Source: JANJUO01 sp942492935
GTDB lineage: Bacteria > Bacteroidota > Ignavibacteria > Kapaibacteriales > UBA2268
Reading direction: 5' to 3'
DNA length: 64,000 nucleotides
Assembly: GCA_942492935.1 (NCBI GenBank)
Contig: OW818654.1
Span: 4,030,001 to 4,094,000 of the forward strand
Below, in pieces: positions 53,460 through 63,146 of the stretch (position 1 is the first letter of the stretch; every line of letters starts with the position of its first letter). The position numbers and the translations under genes are program-made. The notes under the pieces are model-generated. The model searched no databases. It was not told the DNA's origin and was given only the letters and a program-made list of their open reading frames with translations.

Positions 53460-55093
53460 CCTAAAAGTCTAAAATAGAACATGGATTAAGTCGTCTAAGT
53501 AATTGATTTTACAAGAATTAATTAACAAAAACGTAAACCCAAAAAGGTACTTAATCCATGCAAAACAAAAATACGAAAAAACCTGCAAATATCAAAACAA
53601 GTTTTGATTCAAAATCTTTGACCAACTTTAGTGGCATTAAAGTTATTTCTAAATTTATGCGTAAGATTGGCATAGAATCAATGTTCGATATGATTGATTT
53701 GAATTTGCATCACAATATTAAATTTACAAATTTCCAAATTTTATCAACAATAATTTTGGGAATATTTAGTGGTTTTAATCGTGTAAGCAAAATTGAATCA
53801 TTTAGTCGCGACCCATTGATACAAAAATTGTTGTGCTTAGCTACAAATATTGATGCCGACACTATATTCAATAGAATCAAGCGTTTCGGAATGAATGAAA
53901 ACAATCAAATCATGAACATAAATGGAAAATTATCGTCAAAAGTTCATGATTTATTGAAGACAAACAGGGATATATTAGATTTAGATTCAACCGTTCATAC
54001 ACTTTATGGTCATCAAGAAGGAGTTGCCAAAGGATTTAATTCAAGCAAAAAAGGAGCAAAAAGTTATCATCCAATTATGTGTTTCTTAAACAGCACTAAG
54101 GAATGTTTGTTGAGTTGGCTTCGTCCCGGCGATACTTATACAGCTAATAATTCGCACGGATTTATTGAGCAGGCATTTGGATTGCTCCCTTCCGGCATAA
54201 AAGAATTATTAGTACGAGCCGACAGTGGATTTTTCAACGGTATACTATTGCAAGTACTTGAATCACGTAAAAATACGCTATATTTAATCAAAGTAAAATT
54301 GAAAAACTTGAACAGTCTCTTATCAAGTCAGGATTGGGAAAGCATTCCCTTAATGCCAAATTGGCAAATGACAGAATTTATGTACAAGTGTGCCGACTGG
54401 GAAAAAGCAAGAAAGTTTGTTGCATTACGCAAGAAAGTGCTGATTCATACTGAAGATGGATTATTTAAAACCGATTACTATTATGACTATTTTTGTTATG
54501 TAACTAATATATATGACAGTCCCTTAGAGATTCATCGTTTGTATGGTGACAGAGGCGAGAGTGAAAATTGGATTGAACAAGTAAAACGACAAATGTTTGC
54601 CGGAAGCATGATAACGCAAGATTTTTGGGCGAATGAAACATTATGGCAAATGAGTGTCTTGGCATACAATTTAAGTTTATGGATGCGAAAATTGAGCGAT
54701 GAAAAATCTTGGCGTGAAGAGCCAAACACTTTTCGTGCATGGTTTGTGCAGGTGGCTGGCAAGATTGTAATTAATGGACGAAACCTTTGGTTAAAAATGT
54801 ACGAAGCATATCATTATAAAGACAGGTGGTTGAAAATTGAAAAAGCGGTTGATAATTTGGTTTTTGCATAAAAAAACAAATTACAAACAAAAATCAGATG
54901 CATATTTTGTTGTAGGAAAAATCCGAAAGGGAAATCTATGAACTAAACGTGCTTAAATATTAGAAATCATGAAATTTCAACAGTAAAATCTCCAGCAAAA
55001 CTTGAAATTTCACCCCAATACTAAAAAATTCCAATTTTGATTAGCATAAAATGCTGTATTCTAAATTTATTTATCGTACTTTAGATTTTTAGG
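53460..55093 (+). mobile_element. IS1380-family insertion sequence, apparently intact
   Basis: 1634 bp. Ends are CCTAAAAGTCTAAAATAG (left) and the complement of CCTAAAAATCTAAAGTAC (right), 15 of 18 matching. The direct repeat TAATA lies at 53455-53459 and 55094-55098. Length, the CC start and the short duplication fit IS1380. One intact transposase gene fills it. Confidence 0.9.
53558..54871 (+). CDS. IS1380-family transposase
   Basis: The 437-aa protein is a full-length DDE enzyme. The first Asp is in ILDLDSTVHTLYGHQEG, followed by the family signature KGAKSYHPIMCF. The second is in LLVRADSGFF, and the Glu is in GDRGESENWIEQVK. A C-terminal helical part follows. An AAAGG site lies just before the ATG in the IS left end. 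No lesion is seen, so it could be active. Confidence 0.93.
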   Translation: MQNKNTKKPANIKTSFDSKSLTNFSGIKVISKFMRKIGIESMFDMIDLNLHHNIKFTNFQILSTIILGIFSGFNRVSKIESFSRDPLIQKLLCLATNIDADTIFNRIKRFGMNENNQIMNINGKLSSKVHDLLKTNRDILDLDSTVHTLYGHQEGVAKGFNSSKKGAKSYHPIMCFLNSTKECLLSWLRPGDTYTANNSHGFIEQAFGLLPSGIKELLVRADSGFFNGILLQVLESRKNTLYLIKVKLKNLNSLLSSQDWESIPLMPNWQMTEFMYKCADWEKARKFVALRKKVLIHTEDGLFKTDYYYDYFCYVTNIYDSPLEIHRLYGDRGESENWIEQVKRQMFAGSMITQDFWANETLWQMSVLAYNLSLWMRKLSDEKSWREEPNTFRAWFVQVAGKIVINGRNLWLKMYEAYHYKDRWLKIEKAVDNLVFA

Positions 55094-55116
55094 TAATAAT
55101 CTATTTAAATTCCTTG

Positions 55117-55291
55117 TATACTATAGCGAGTGGGGTGCATTAAATCATTAATGATACAAAATAAACTTCACCTCACATTATTATTAAAAATCAATAATGA
55201 GTTAGTGTGTGTAGAATAATTCATTAAAGATTAGAATAATTTAGAATCAAACAAAAGCCCAGAATTTGTATCACATCTGGGCTTTTTTTTT
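55117..55291 (+). ncRNA. candidate small RNA ending in a strong terminator
   Basis: There is no ORF between the IS end and glmM, yet a clear plus-strand terminator lies at 55256-55291 with no gene feeding it. Upstream are TATACT (55117-55122), a GTGGGGTG/CACCTCAC hairpin (about 55130-55194, one G-U pair) and an ATTATT/AATAAT hairpin. A transcript of about 160 nt starting near 55129 would be structured. The IS1380 right end lies 24 bp upstream of TATACT and occupies the -35 region. The class is unknown. Confidence 0.45.
55256..55291 (+). terminator. rho-independent terminator
   Basis: Stem AGCCCAGA / TCTGGGCT, 12-nt loop and a T8-9 run. It faces glmM's 3' end. It could end the putative sRNA or the operon that IS1380 has separated from it. 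Confidence 0.93.
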
Positions 55292-55369
55292 CGGAACTTA
55301 AAAAAAAATTATTTTAATAATTATCTCTGCGTATATAAATACTCTATTTTATAGTCGAATACTGTTTCA

Positions 55370-56728
55370 TCAGCCATTTGAGATTAAATTTTTTACTCTT
55401 TCTATCAATGACAAAGATAAATTTTCATCTTTTGATTCTGCAATTATTCTGATAATTGGTTCAGTATTTGATTTACGCAATTGAACACTACAAATATCAT
55501 TTTTCAAATAGAAACCATCTTCAGTATTTAATTCAAAGTCTTTAAATTCTTCGATAATTTTATTTCTTATAGCATCTAAACTTCCATAAAATTCTTTCTT
55601 ATATTTTTTTATGTGGAATTTAGGATAACTCGCGGTCAATTCTGAAAGAGTAACCCCCTTATCAGCAAGCAGAGAAAGCAATAAAGCAATACCAACAAGT
55701 GAATCTCTTCCATAATGACATTCAGGCAAAATAACTCCACCACTTCCTTCACCGCCAATTATTGCTTCAACTTCTTTCATTTTCTTTACTACATTTATCT
55801 CACCAACAGGGCATCTATGGACTTTTCCATTATAATTTTCAGCAATTGCCTCGCAAACTCTTGAAGTGGAAAAATTAACTGCAGCAATCAATTCTCTTTT
55901 TCCATAATAATAATTAAAAACTGAGTCAATAGCAATTGCTACTGTCAATTCTTCACCTATAGGATTACCATTTTCATCAATTAATACCAATCTATCAGCA
56001 TCAGGGTCAACAGCAATTCCAAGTGCAGCTTTACTTTTTTTGACTTTTTTGCTTAATTCAGTTAAATTCTGCGGAAGTGGCTCTGGATTATGTGGAAAAT
56101 CTCCATTTCCATCAGCATATAAGGGAATTACTTTGCAATTCAATTTCTCCAATAAATCACTTACAGCAAATGAACCCGAAGCATTCACAGCATCTAATAC
56201 AACTTTGAATTTTCTTTTTTGAATTTTAGTAATATTTGACTTAAGTATTTCAATTTCCAAAATTTTTTCAATATGAAATTTGATAGCATTTTCGGACATA
56301 CCCATTGAATGAAATTTACTTTTTGAATATTTAGAAGACTTTTCGTCAACAATATTGTAAAATTCACGATTTTCTTCTGCATCAAGAAAAATTCCTCGTG
56401 AATTTAAAAATTTTAAACCATTCCAATTTTCATCATTATGCGAAGCAGTTACAACAATTCCACCTGCAGCTTTTTCCAATTCAATAGCTATTTGTACTGT
56501 TGGGGTTGGAACCATTCCGATAAAAATGGCATCTCTGCCGGCGGCTATTAATGAAGTACAAACGAGCATTGAAATCCATTTTCCAGATGGTCTGCCGTCA
56601 AAACCAACAATAATTTTTCCTTCTGGTGAAAAATTAGCAAAAGCTGAGCTATATTCAGCAACAATTGCTGGAGTTAAATCATCGCCCAATGTTGCTCTTA
56701 AACCTGATATACTACGAATAAATGGCAT
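55370..56728 (-). CDS. glmM: phosphoglucosamine mutase
   Basis: The 452-aa enzyme converts glucosamine-6-P to glucosamine-1-P for peptidoglycan and LPS precursors. The phospho-serine loop is VVTASHN (Ser96). The metal loop is DPDADRLVLID. The sugar loop is GEGSGGVI, and the phosphate loop is LRKSNTEPIIRIIAE. The N-terminal RSISGLRATLGDDLTP matches Bacteroidota GlmM. Assignment as GlmM rather than phosphomannomutase rests on overall similarity. It follows the PBP gene by 26 bp on the same strand. Confidence 0.85.
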   Translation of the reverse strand: MPFIRSISGLRATLGDDLTPAIVAEYSSAFANFSPEGKIIVGFDGRPSGKWISMLVCTSLIAAGRDAIFIGMVPTPTVQIAIELEKAAGGIVVTASHNDENWNGLKFLNSRGIFLDAEENREFYNIVDEKSSKYSKSKFHSMGMSENAIKFHIEKILEIEILKSNITKIQKRKFKVVLDAVNASGSFAVSDLLEKLNCKVIPLYADGNGDFPHNPEPLPQNLTELSKKVKKSKAALGIAVDPDADRLVLIDENGNPIGEELTVAIAIDSVFNYYYGKRELIAAVNFSTSRVCEAIAENYNGKVHRCPVGEINVVKKMKEVEAIIGGEGSGGVILPECHYGRDSLVGIALLLSLLADKGVTLSELTASYPKFHIKKYKKEFYGSLDAIRNKIIEEFKDFELNTEDGFYLKNDICSVQLRKSNTEPIIRIIAESKDENLSLSLIERVKNLISNG

Positions 56729-56754
56729 ATTTTTACTTGAATATTTATAATTAC

Positions 56755-58881
56755 TTAATTACAATAAAGAATACAATTTCCCTGTTTCCCATCAGGATTC
56801 CAAATAACGTTCTGGACTATACCCGAACCAATTACTCTTGGTTTATATTTCATTTTGCTGATAATAGCCAATGCTTTTCTCAAAGTTAAACCTGCAATTG
56901 CTGGATGTACTCCATTAGAATCAATTTTAGAAACAGTAGATACTTGAATAATAGTTCCTTTTTTTACTCTTGAGAATGCTTCAGGTTTTTGTATAGTAAC
57001 TACTAATACCGATGGTTGTACATTAAGCACTAATCCTTTAGCTTGGGTATGTTTCAAGGCAGAGGCAGTATTCAATCCAACTAATTGTGGTACTAAAACA
57101 GAATCATTAACTGAAACTAAAAGTGAATCAGTTTGAATAGAATCTCTTTCATAAATATGGGAATTTATTGCAGACCATCTTAAAGCAATATTCTTGAAAA
57201 TTGGTGCGGCTGTAGCTCCACCATAAATAGATGCTCTTGGTTTGTCAATCACAATTATCATTGCAAGTTTTGGATTATCAGCTGGAAAAAACCCAGCAAA
57301 AGATGCGTTATAATTTGATTTTGAATATTTACCATCAACTAATTGCTGTGATGTTCCAGTTTTTCCGGCAATCTTCATTCCTTTTACTATTGCGGCTTTA
57401 CCAGTACCATTTACAACAATACTCTCCAAAATATCTGTTAATCTTGCTGAAGTTTTCTCTGAAATAACTCTTCTAATTGCAACTGGTTTAGCAGAATAAA
57501 CCTCTTCACCTGTATCTTCTTTGTATATTGACTTAACTAAATACGGCTTCATCAACTCTCCACCATTCGCAACAGTTGAGTAGGCATTTGCCATTTGAAG
57601 TGAAGTAGCTGATAATCCATATCCAAACCCCATATATCTTTTTGATGCTTGATTAAAATCAGCTGGCTTCTTTAGTCGTCCACTTACTTCACCTGGAATT
57701 TCAATACCATATTCTAAGCCAAACCCAAAATCTCTTATGTATTTATAAAAATTATAATCTGGAATCTTACTTGCTACTGTAGATAGCACTACATTACTTG
57801 AAACCTCCATAGCTTTTTTAAATGTTATCATTCCATAGCCATGAACATCTCTAATAGTATATTTGCTAAATTGTAAAGTACCTTGATGACCATTATAAAT
57901 ATCATTTTCAGAAACCAAATTTTCTTCTATTGCAGCAGCTGCTGTAATCAATTTAAATGTGGAGCCTGGTTCAAGTACGTCTGTAATTGCTCTACAACGC
58001 ATAGAACTTGGACTATGTCTGCTAATATCTTCAGGGTCATAACCCGGGTAAGATGCCATTGCCAAAATTTCGCCGCTTTCTGGTTCAATTGCAACCAAAG
58101 TACCTGATTCAGCACCTGACATTAATACTCCATTTCTTAATTCATTTTCTGCAATTCTTTGAAGTTCGATATCAAGAGTAAGTTGAATAGAATTTCCATT
58201 TTCAGCAAGCGACACAGGTAAGTCTGCCGCTGGTCTTAATTTTCCTAGACCATCTCTATTTACAATCATAAATCCTGGTTTGCCTTTGAGTAATGTATCC
58301 CATTTCAGTTCAATACCACTTAAACCATTATTGTCAATATCGCAAAAACCGACTATCTGGGCACCAATACCACCATAATGATAAATTCTTCTCGGCTCTG
58401 AAATAATAATTACCCCTTTATCGTGTAAATTAACAAGTTCTTTGGATAAAGTTGGGTCAACACCTCTAATTAGCCATACGAAAGCACTTTTCGTGTTGTC
58501 AATTTTTGATAATAATTTAGAAGCAGAAACACCATAATTTTTTGAAATAATCTCAACTACTTTTTTCTTATTAGATAGATGCGTTGGGTCAACTGCAATT
58601 GAAACGCTTTCAATATTAGAAGCAATAATTTTCCCATTTCTATCATAAATACTTCCCCTATCAGCACTAAGATTAATTTTTGATTGGTGTTGTTTTTTTG
58701 CTTTATTATGATATTCTTCTACGTTAACAATTTGAATCATTAACAATTTGTAAAGAATAACAAGAAATCCAATGTTCAGAATAAACATTGTAAGCCAAAA
58801 CTTCCAATATTTTTTTTTCTGCGGATTTACTGTTTCATCTTTTTGGGAATGGTCAAAAACCGGATTCGATTCCTCATTCAT
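56755..58881 (-). CDS. ftsI: FtsI/PBP2-type peptidoglycan transpeptidase with PASTA domains
   Basis: About 708 aa from MNEESNP at 58881 (GAGG lies 10 bp upstream; ATG 58896 is also in frame). A cytosolic tail and one membrane helix precede the PBP dimer domain (NLSADRGSIYDRNGKIIA). The transpeptidase motifs are STFK (about residue 307), SSN and KTGTS. The tail has PASTA-like segments (VPQLVGLNTASALKHTQAKG; HPAIAGLTLRKALAIISK), as in Bacteroidota division PBPs. Other mur/fts genes of a dcw cluster are not adjacent; only glmM follows. Confidence 0.92.
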   Translation of the reverse strand: MNEESNPVFDHSQKDETVNPQKKKYWKFWLTMFILNIGFLVILYKLLMIQIVNVEEYHNKAKKQHQSKINLSADRGSIYDRNGKIIASNIESVSIAVDPTHLSNKKKVVEIISKNYGVSASKLLSKIDNTKSAFVWLIRGVDPTLSKELVNLHDKGVIIISEPRRIYHYGGIGAQIVGFCDIDNNGLSGIELKWDTLLKGKPGFMIVNRDGLGKLRPAADLPVSLAENGNSIQLTLDIELQRIAENELRNGVLMSGAESGTLVAIEPESGEILAMASYPGYDPEDISRHSPSSMRCRAITDVLEPGSTFKLITAAAAIEENLVSENDIYNGHQGTLQFSKYTIRDVHGYGMITFKKAMEVSSNVVLSTVASKIPDYNFYKYIRDFGFGLEYGIEIPGEVSGRLKKPADFNQASKRYMGFGYGLSATSLQMANAYSTVANGGELMKPYLVKSIYKEDTGEEVYSAKPVAIRRVISEKTSARLTDILESIVVNGTGKAAIVKGMKIAGKTGTSQQLVDGKYSKSNYNASFAGFFPADNPKLAMIIVIDKPRASIYGGATAAPIFKNIALRWSAINSHIYERDSIQTDSLLVSVNDSVLVPQLVGLNTASALKHTQAKGLVLNVQPSVLVVTIQKPEAFSRVKKGTIIQVSTVSKIDSNGVHPAIAGLTLRKALAIISKMKYKPRVIGSGIVQNVIWNPDGKQGNCILYCN

Positions 58882-59005
58882 TGCTATAAACCTCAAAAGT
58901 AATTTAAGTTTTTCAGCTAAAACAATTTTTTGTAATTTAGTTTAAATCTATACAATAAAAAAGATTAACCTATACTTACAAATAATTGTAATTTCCCCAA
59001 GCTGA

Positions 59006-59040
59006 TAAAAAAACCGTATTTACAAATAATAAATACGGTT
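59006..59040 (-). terminator. rho-independent terminator after rplT
   Basis: Stem AACCGTATTTA / TAAATACGGTT, 7-nt loop, followed by T7 on the minus strand, 39 bp after the rplT stop. Confidence 0.93.
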
Positions 59041-59078
59041 CAAAATTAAGTATAATTTTTATAATATCAAAGTAATTT

Positions 59079-59423
59079 TTACATTGCTTTCTTAACGATA
59101 GCAGCAAAAATTTCCGGTTTGTTCATTGCAAAATAAGCAAGAACTTTACGGTTAATGATGATATTTTTCTTTTTCAAGGCATTCATCAACCTTGAATAAG
59201 TAGTACCATTTTCTCTTGCTGCGGCATTAATACGCACAATCCAAAGACTACGGTAGATGCGTTTTTTAAGTTTTCTACCAACGAATGCGTGTAGCAAACC
59301 TTTTTCGATGTGGTTCTTCGCTATTGTCCAGACGTTCTTTCTTAAACCCCAATAACCTTTGGCTAATTTAATGAACTTTTTACGTCTTTGACGAGCGGCT
59401 ACTTTATTGACTGAACGAGCCAT
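59079..59423 (-). CDS. rplT: 50S ribosomal protein L20
   Basis: The 114-aa protein is of normal length. It begins MARSVNKVAARQRRKKFIKLAKGYWG, and RIYRSLWIVRINAAARENGTTYSRLMNALKK is diagnostic. It binds 23S rRNA early in assembly. It lies 82 bp downstream of rpmI, followed by a strong terminator. Confidence 0.98.
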   Translation of the reverse strand: MARSVNKVAARQRRKKFIKLAKGYWGLRKNVWTIAKNHIEKGLLHAFVGRKLKKRIYRSLWIVRINAAARENGTTYSRLMNALKKKNIIINRKVLAYFAMNKPEIFAAIVKKAM

Positions 59424-59505
59424 TGAGTAATCCTTTAAAAAAAATATTTAAAAAAATGGTTTAGGGAGAGTCGCTCCGTTAATTAACCCCTTTCACCAAT
59501 AAATA

Positions 59506-59703
59506 CTACGCCAAACCTAACATTCTTTTAACATGTTTCATATCAGCTTCGTGAACTGTAGTTGTTTGACGTAAAGAGCGTTTTCTTTTGGCGCTCTTTT
59601 TTGTGAGTATGTGGCTGTGATATGCCTTACCCCTCTTGATTGTTCCGCTTGATGAGATTTTAAATCTCTTTTTTGCTGAACCTAATGATTTCATCTTAGG
59701 CAT
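59506..59703 (-). CDS. rpmI: 50S ribosomal protein L35
   Basis: The 65-aa protein MPKMKSLGSAKKRFKISSSG ... HILTKKSAKRKRSLRQ is a canonical L35. It precedes rplT as usual, but infC, normally upstream, is replaced by coaBC. Confidence 0.98.
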   Translation of the reverse strand: MPKMKSLGSAKKRFKISSSGTIKRGKAYHSHILTKKSAKRKRSLRQTTTVHEADMKHVKRMLGLA

Positions 59704-59793
59704 TATCTTATCCTAAAAATTAAGTCAAAAATAAAATTTCTATAAAAACAGAACTTCAAAATTAATGAAAATTTACGAATTAACAAAATAATA

Positions 59794-61182
59794 TTATAAT
59801 AATTCTTCTGCCTTCTTCAAAATTGCTTCTGCACACATATTTTTAGTCATTGGTGGATAGGTTGATTTTGTTCCACTTTTCATCAATATTGTGATTGTAT
59901 TATCATCGCTACCAAAAACACTATGTGGCTGATTTGCATTATTGACCACTATCATATCACAATTTTTTTCGTTCAATTTTTGTAACCCATGCTCAATGTC
60001 ATTGTTACTTTCTAAAGCAAAACCTACAACAATTTGTTTTTCTTGCTTCATTATACCTAATTCTAAAAGAATATCTTTATTCTTAATCAATTCTATTTGT
60101 GGATGGTCACCGAGAACATCTTTTTTAAGTTTTCCATTGCCTGGGTTTGCAGGTTTATAATCTGCAACTGCAGCAGCCATAATTGCAACAGAAGAATCTG
60201 GAAATTCTTTTATAGCAGCTTCATACATTTCATCGGCTGTTACTACATTAATTCTTTTAACTTCTGGAGGAGTATCAATATTAATTGGACCTGCAATAAG
60301 AGTAACATCTGCACCAAATTTCAATGCTTCTTCAACTAATGCAATTCCCATTTTGCCAGAACTGTGATTTGCAATAAATCGAACATCGTCAATTTTTTCG
60401 TAAGTAGGTCCAGCTGTGATTAAAACCTTCATATTAGTTAATTTGTTTTTGGTAATTGATTTTGCTGCTCTTTTTCTTAATATTTCCATATCATATTCAA
60501 CATTCCAACTATCTTTTTCCTTTGCAGTTTCAATTGACTCTATTGGTTTGTTCAATAATTCATTGATATCTGAAATGTAAAATTCCGAAGTAGATTTCTT
60601 TTTACTTTTGATGGTAAGCCAATTATCAAATGATTTTATTAGTTCTTCAACAATTACATGAGTATCAGGAAATCTACCTGGTCCTACTAATCCACTCGAT
60701 AATTCACCTTCTTCCGGTGGAATAATTATTGCTCCGTCTGTTTTGCAAATCTCAACATTTCTCTGTGTAGCAGGATGAAGCCACATAGTAGAATCCATTG
60801 CAGGAGAAATCAATAAAGGAACAATTCTTGGAAGAGCTAATGCAAGAGCAACAAGAGGCGTATCACAAATTCCATTTGCTAATTTTCCTAATGTTGATGC
60901 AGAACAAGGTGCTATAATCATCGCATCACAAGAATGTGAAAGGTGTATATGCCAAGCGCCACTAGTTTGTCTTTCCTTGCTAAACATATCAATTATTACT
61001 TCGTTTCTGCTTAAGTTGGCTAAAATTAAAGGCGAAACAAAGTTGGTAGCAGCATCGGTCATTACAACTGTTACATTTGCACCTGATTTTACTAATTCTC
61101 TAACTACAAGTGGTGCTTTATAAGCAGCAATTGAGCCAGTTATACCATAAATGATTGATTTGTTTTTTAATTCTTGATACAT
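59794..61182 (-). CDS. coaBC: bifunctional phosphopantothenoylcysteine decarboxylase/synthase
   Basis: The 462-aa protein carries out two steps of coenzyme A synthesis. The N-terminal CoaC flavoprotein has YGITGSIAAYKAP, catalytic His in HIHLSH, APCSASTLGKLANGICD and PAMDSTMW. The usual active-site Cys loop reads GELSSGLVGPGR, with Ser in place of Cys, as in other Bacteroidota versions I know. The C-terminal CoaB has MKVLITAGPTYEKIDDVRFI, NHSSGKMG, AAVADYKP and VGFALES. A short linker (about 190-250) joins them. It precedes rpmI by 90 bp. Confidence 0.95.
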   Translation of the reverse strand: MYQELKNKSIIYGITGSIAAYKAPLVVRELVKSGANVTVVMTDAATNFVSPLILANLSRNEVIIDMFSKERQTSGAWHIHLSHSCDAMIIAPCSASTLGKLANGICDTPLVALALALPRIVPLLISPAMDSTMWLHPATQRNVEICKTDGAIIIPPEEGELSSGLVGPGRFPDTHVIVEELIKSFDNWLTIKSKKKSTSEFYISDINELLNKPIESIETAKEKDSWNVEYDMEILRKRAAKSITKNKLTNMKVLITAGPTYEKIDDVRFIANHSSGKMGIALVEEALKFGADVTLIAGPINIDTPPEVKRINVVTADEMYEAAIKEFPDSSVAIMAAAVADYKPANPGNGKLKKDVLGDHPQIELIKNKDILLELGIMKQEKQIVVGFALESNNDIEHGLQKLNEKNCDMIVVNNANQPHSVFGSDDNTITILMKSGTKSTYPPMTKNMCAEAILKKAEELL

Positions 61183-61299
61183 ATTTATAAATCTAAATTA
61201 TTATATTCAAAAAATTCATTTTCCACAATAGCAAATTTAATAAACTTTTTTAATAATTTGTCATAATTAATATAAATTAATTTTAAGTGTAAATAATTA

Positions 61300-61580
61300 G
61301 TAACTATTTAAGTTTTTCAAATTAGGTAAGTAAAAGAAAATTACGATAAATTAAATTAATAAAGAAATCTTTGAAATTCCAAGCGAGATTGAAAGATTGA
61401 AAAAAAGAACAGTCAGTAATCCCACAACTAATTACGTATTGAATGTTAGTTTGTACAATCGCTCCAAAAACCACATCCATCAATACACACCCCTTAATCC
61501 CCTCTTTTTAGAGGGGAAACTTCGAGTTTTTATTTTTTGTTATTACAAACAGGTAATCCCTATCTGGATTTTTTAAGCAT
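61300..61580. repeat. degenerate MITE-like repeat region
   Basis: A GTAACTATTTAAG end-like sequence (about 61300), TTGAAATTCCAAGCGAGATT (61372-61391) and TTACAAACAGGTAATCCCTA (61542-61561) match the outer arms of the MITEs. The centre contains CCCCTCTTTTTAGAGGGG (61499-61516). The remaining bases of the 61183-61766 gap are AT-rich with no gene. Confidence 0.6.
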
Positions 61581-61766
61581 TTTAATTTTTGATTTTTGAT
61601 TTTTAATTATGTTAATGTAAAGCAATTTCTTGCCTACACATATTTAATCAAATTATTATTTGATTTTGTAAAAATTAATTTTGAATATAAATAAATGTTG
61701 ATTAATTTTACAAGTTGGATTTTAATTTGAATTAAATATGTATTAAAAATTAAGAAATAATATGAT

Positions 61767-63146
61767 ATGAGAATAATTTTACTTTTTTCTGTTTCTGTTG
61801 TATTTTTTGTTTCTTGTGCCAGATATACTCGCACAGAAACAGATGCTTATACAATTAATGAACGTGATACTACTTATACATATTACGCAAATAATTCGCC
61901 AAATAACCGTGATAATGGAATTATACACCCATCTACCAAATCTGTAAAAGTAGAACGAGAAACAATTTCTCGTGATAGTATTATTGAAAGGGAATATCCA
62001 GATTTTATAAGATTAGGATTGTTTGAATCTGTTGGTATAATTGGTGGGAATTCAGATTATGCTATAAATACTGGAATGTTTGGTTTATTTCCAGATATAG
62101 GAAAAGTTGATGCGGGATTTAGAGGTGAAAATGCTACTTCATTTACAGGAGGCATTTATCGTCTGGGCATTATGGAATATCGTCTTAGATGGTTTAGAGA
62201 TTCAAAAAATTGGACAATCGGAACTTCATTATTTGAAACTTTGATTCCCGAAGCAAGAGCTGAAAATATTTTAATGAGTGCATTACCAATTTATGTACGA
62301 AAGAGATATTATTTAAGTGAAGAAATTCCATATATTGCCTTAACTCCATCATTGGGGGTTGGTCTATTTCCATCGCAATATTTAAATCTATCAGGTGCAT
62401 TTGAAGTAGGTTCGCTTGGTGGATTAAATTTAAGATTTTATGCCGGTTATGCAATAGGTTTCAATGGATTAACTACTCCACAAATTAAGAATAACGATTA
62501 TGTGAATGAAGCTCAAAGTGTTTCATTTCCTTATATGGGATTTGGCATTTCATTTCTTGATTTCCATAATCTTGTACCAGAAACATACAAAGAATGGAAA
62601 GACCACGAACATTCATCTTTTGATGTTGGTTTAGCTTCAGTAATGTATTTATCAAGTAGCTCAGATGCCTCTTTTTTTTCTAATGGAGACGACAAACAAA
62701 ATAGCTTTGTGTCTGGTATGATATTAAAAATGCTCAATTCCGATATATTAATTCCTGTATTAGATAAAAAATTATATGCTGGAGCTTCTTTGTTTATGTT
62801 TTCTGCATTGGGATATAATGAATGGGGTTTGGGAATTTTACCATTAAGATTGGGATATTGGCATCAATTATTACTTGATGAATTATCAATTAGTCCTTTT
62901 GTAGAATTCAGCTTTTATCCTTCAAATATTTTCAATATTGCTGTAAAATCAAATTTGAAAATCAGTAATATGCTCAATATTTACTTACAAGCAGGATATA
63001 TAACTGTAGAACCAATTGGCGGTATAAGCAATGATATTGCAGATTCATTTGGACCTATGATAAATTTCTCAAGATTTTATATTGGTTTTGGACTTAGTTT
63101 GTTTGATAGAATATTTTTTCCAGAACAATTGAGATATTTTAAATAA
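61767..63146 (+). CDS. uncharacterised lipoprotein with beta-barrel-like body
   Basis: The 459-aa protein has a lipobox (VVFFVSC, Cys17) and a Tyr/Thr/Asn-rich region. Many alternating hydrophobic strands with Gly/Tyr/Phe follow (LNLRFYAGYAIGFNG, WGLGILPLRLGYWHQLL, INFSRFYIGFGLSLFDR), suggesting an outer-membrane beta structure. No family is recognised. It overlaps the next lipoprotein gene by 1 bp (TAATG). Proximity to flagellin may be coincidental. Confidence 0.7.
   Translation: MRIILLFSVSVVFFVSCARYTRTETDAYTINERDTTYTYYANNSPNNRDNGIIHPSTKSVKVERETISRDSIIEREYPDFIRLGLFESVGIIGGNSDYAINTGMFGLFPDIGKVDAGFRGENATSFTGGIYRLGIMEYRLRWFRDSKNWTIGTSLFETLIPEARAENILMSALPIYVRKRYYLSEEIPYIALTPSLGVGLFPSQYLNLSGAFEVGSLGGLNLRFYAGYAIGFNGLTTPQIKNNDYVNEAQSVSFPYMGFGISFLDFHNLVPETYKEWKDHEHSSFDVGLASVMYLSSSSDASFFSNGDDKQNSFVSGMILKMLNSDILIPVLDKKLYAGASLFMFSALGYNEWGLGILPLRLGYWHQLLLDELSISPFVEFSFYPSNIFNIAVKSNLKISNMLNIYLQAGYITVEPIGGISNDIADSFGPMINFSRFYIGFGLSLFDRIFFPEQLRYFK

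Noticed and set aside
55117..55291. 6S RNA
   Set aside because: The expected single long hairpin with a central bubble is not evident; the folding is a row of separate hairpins.
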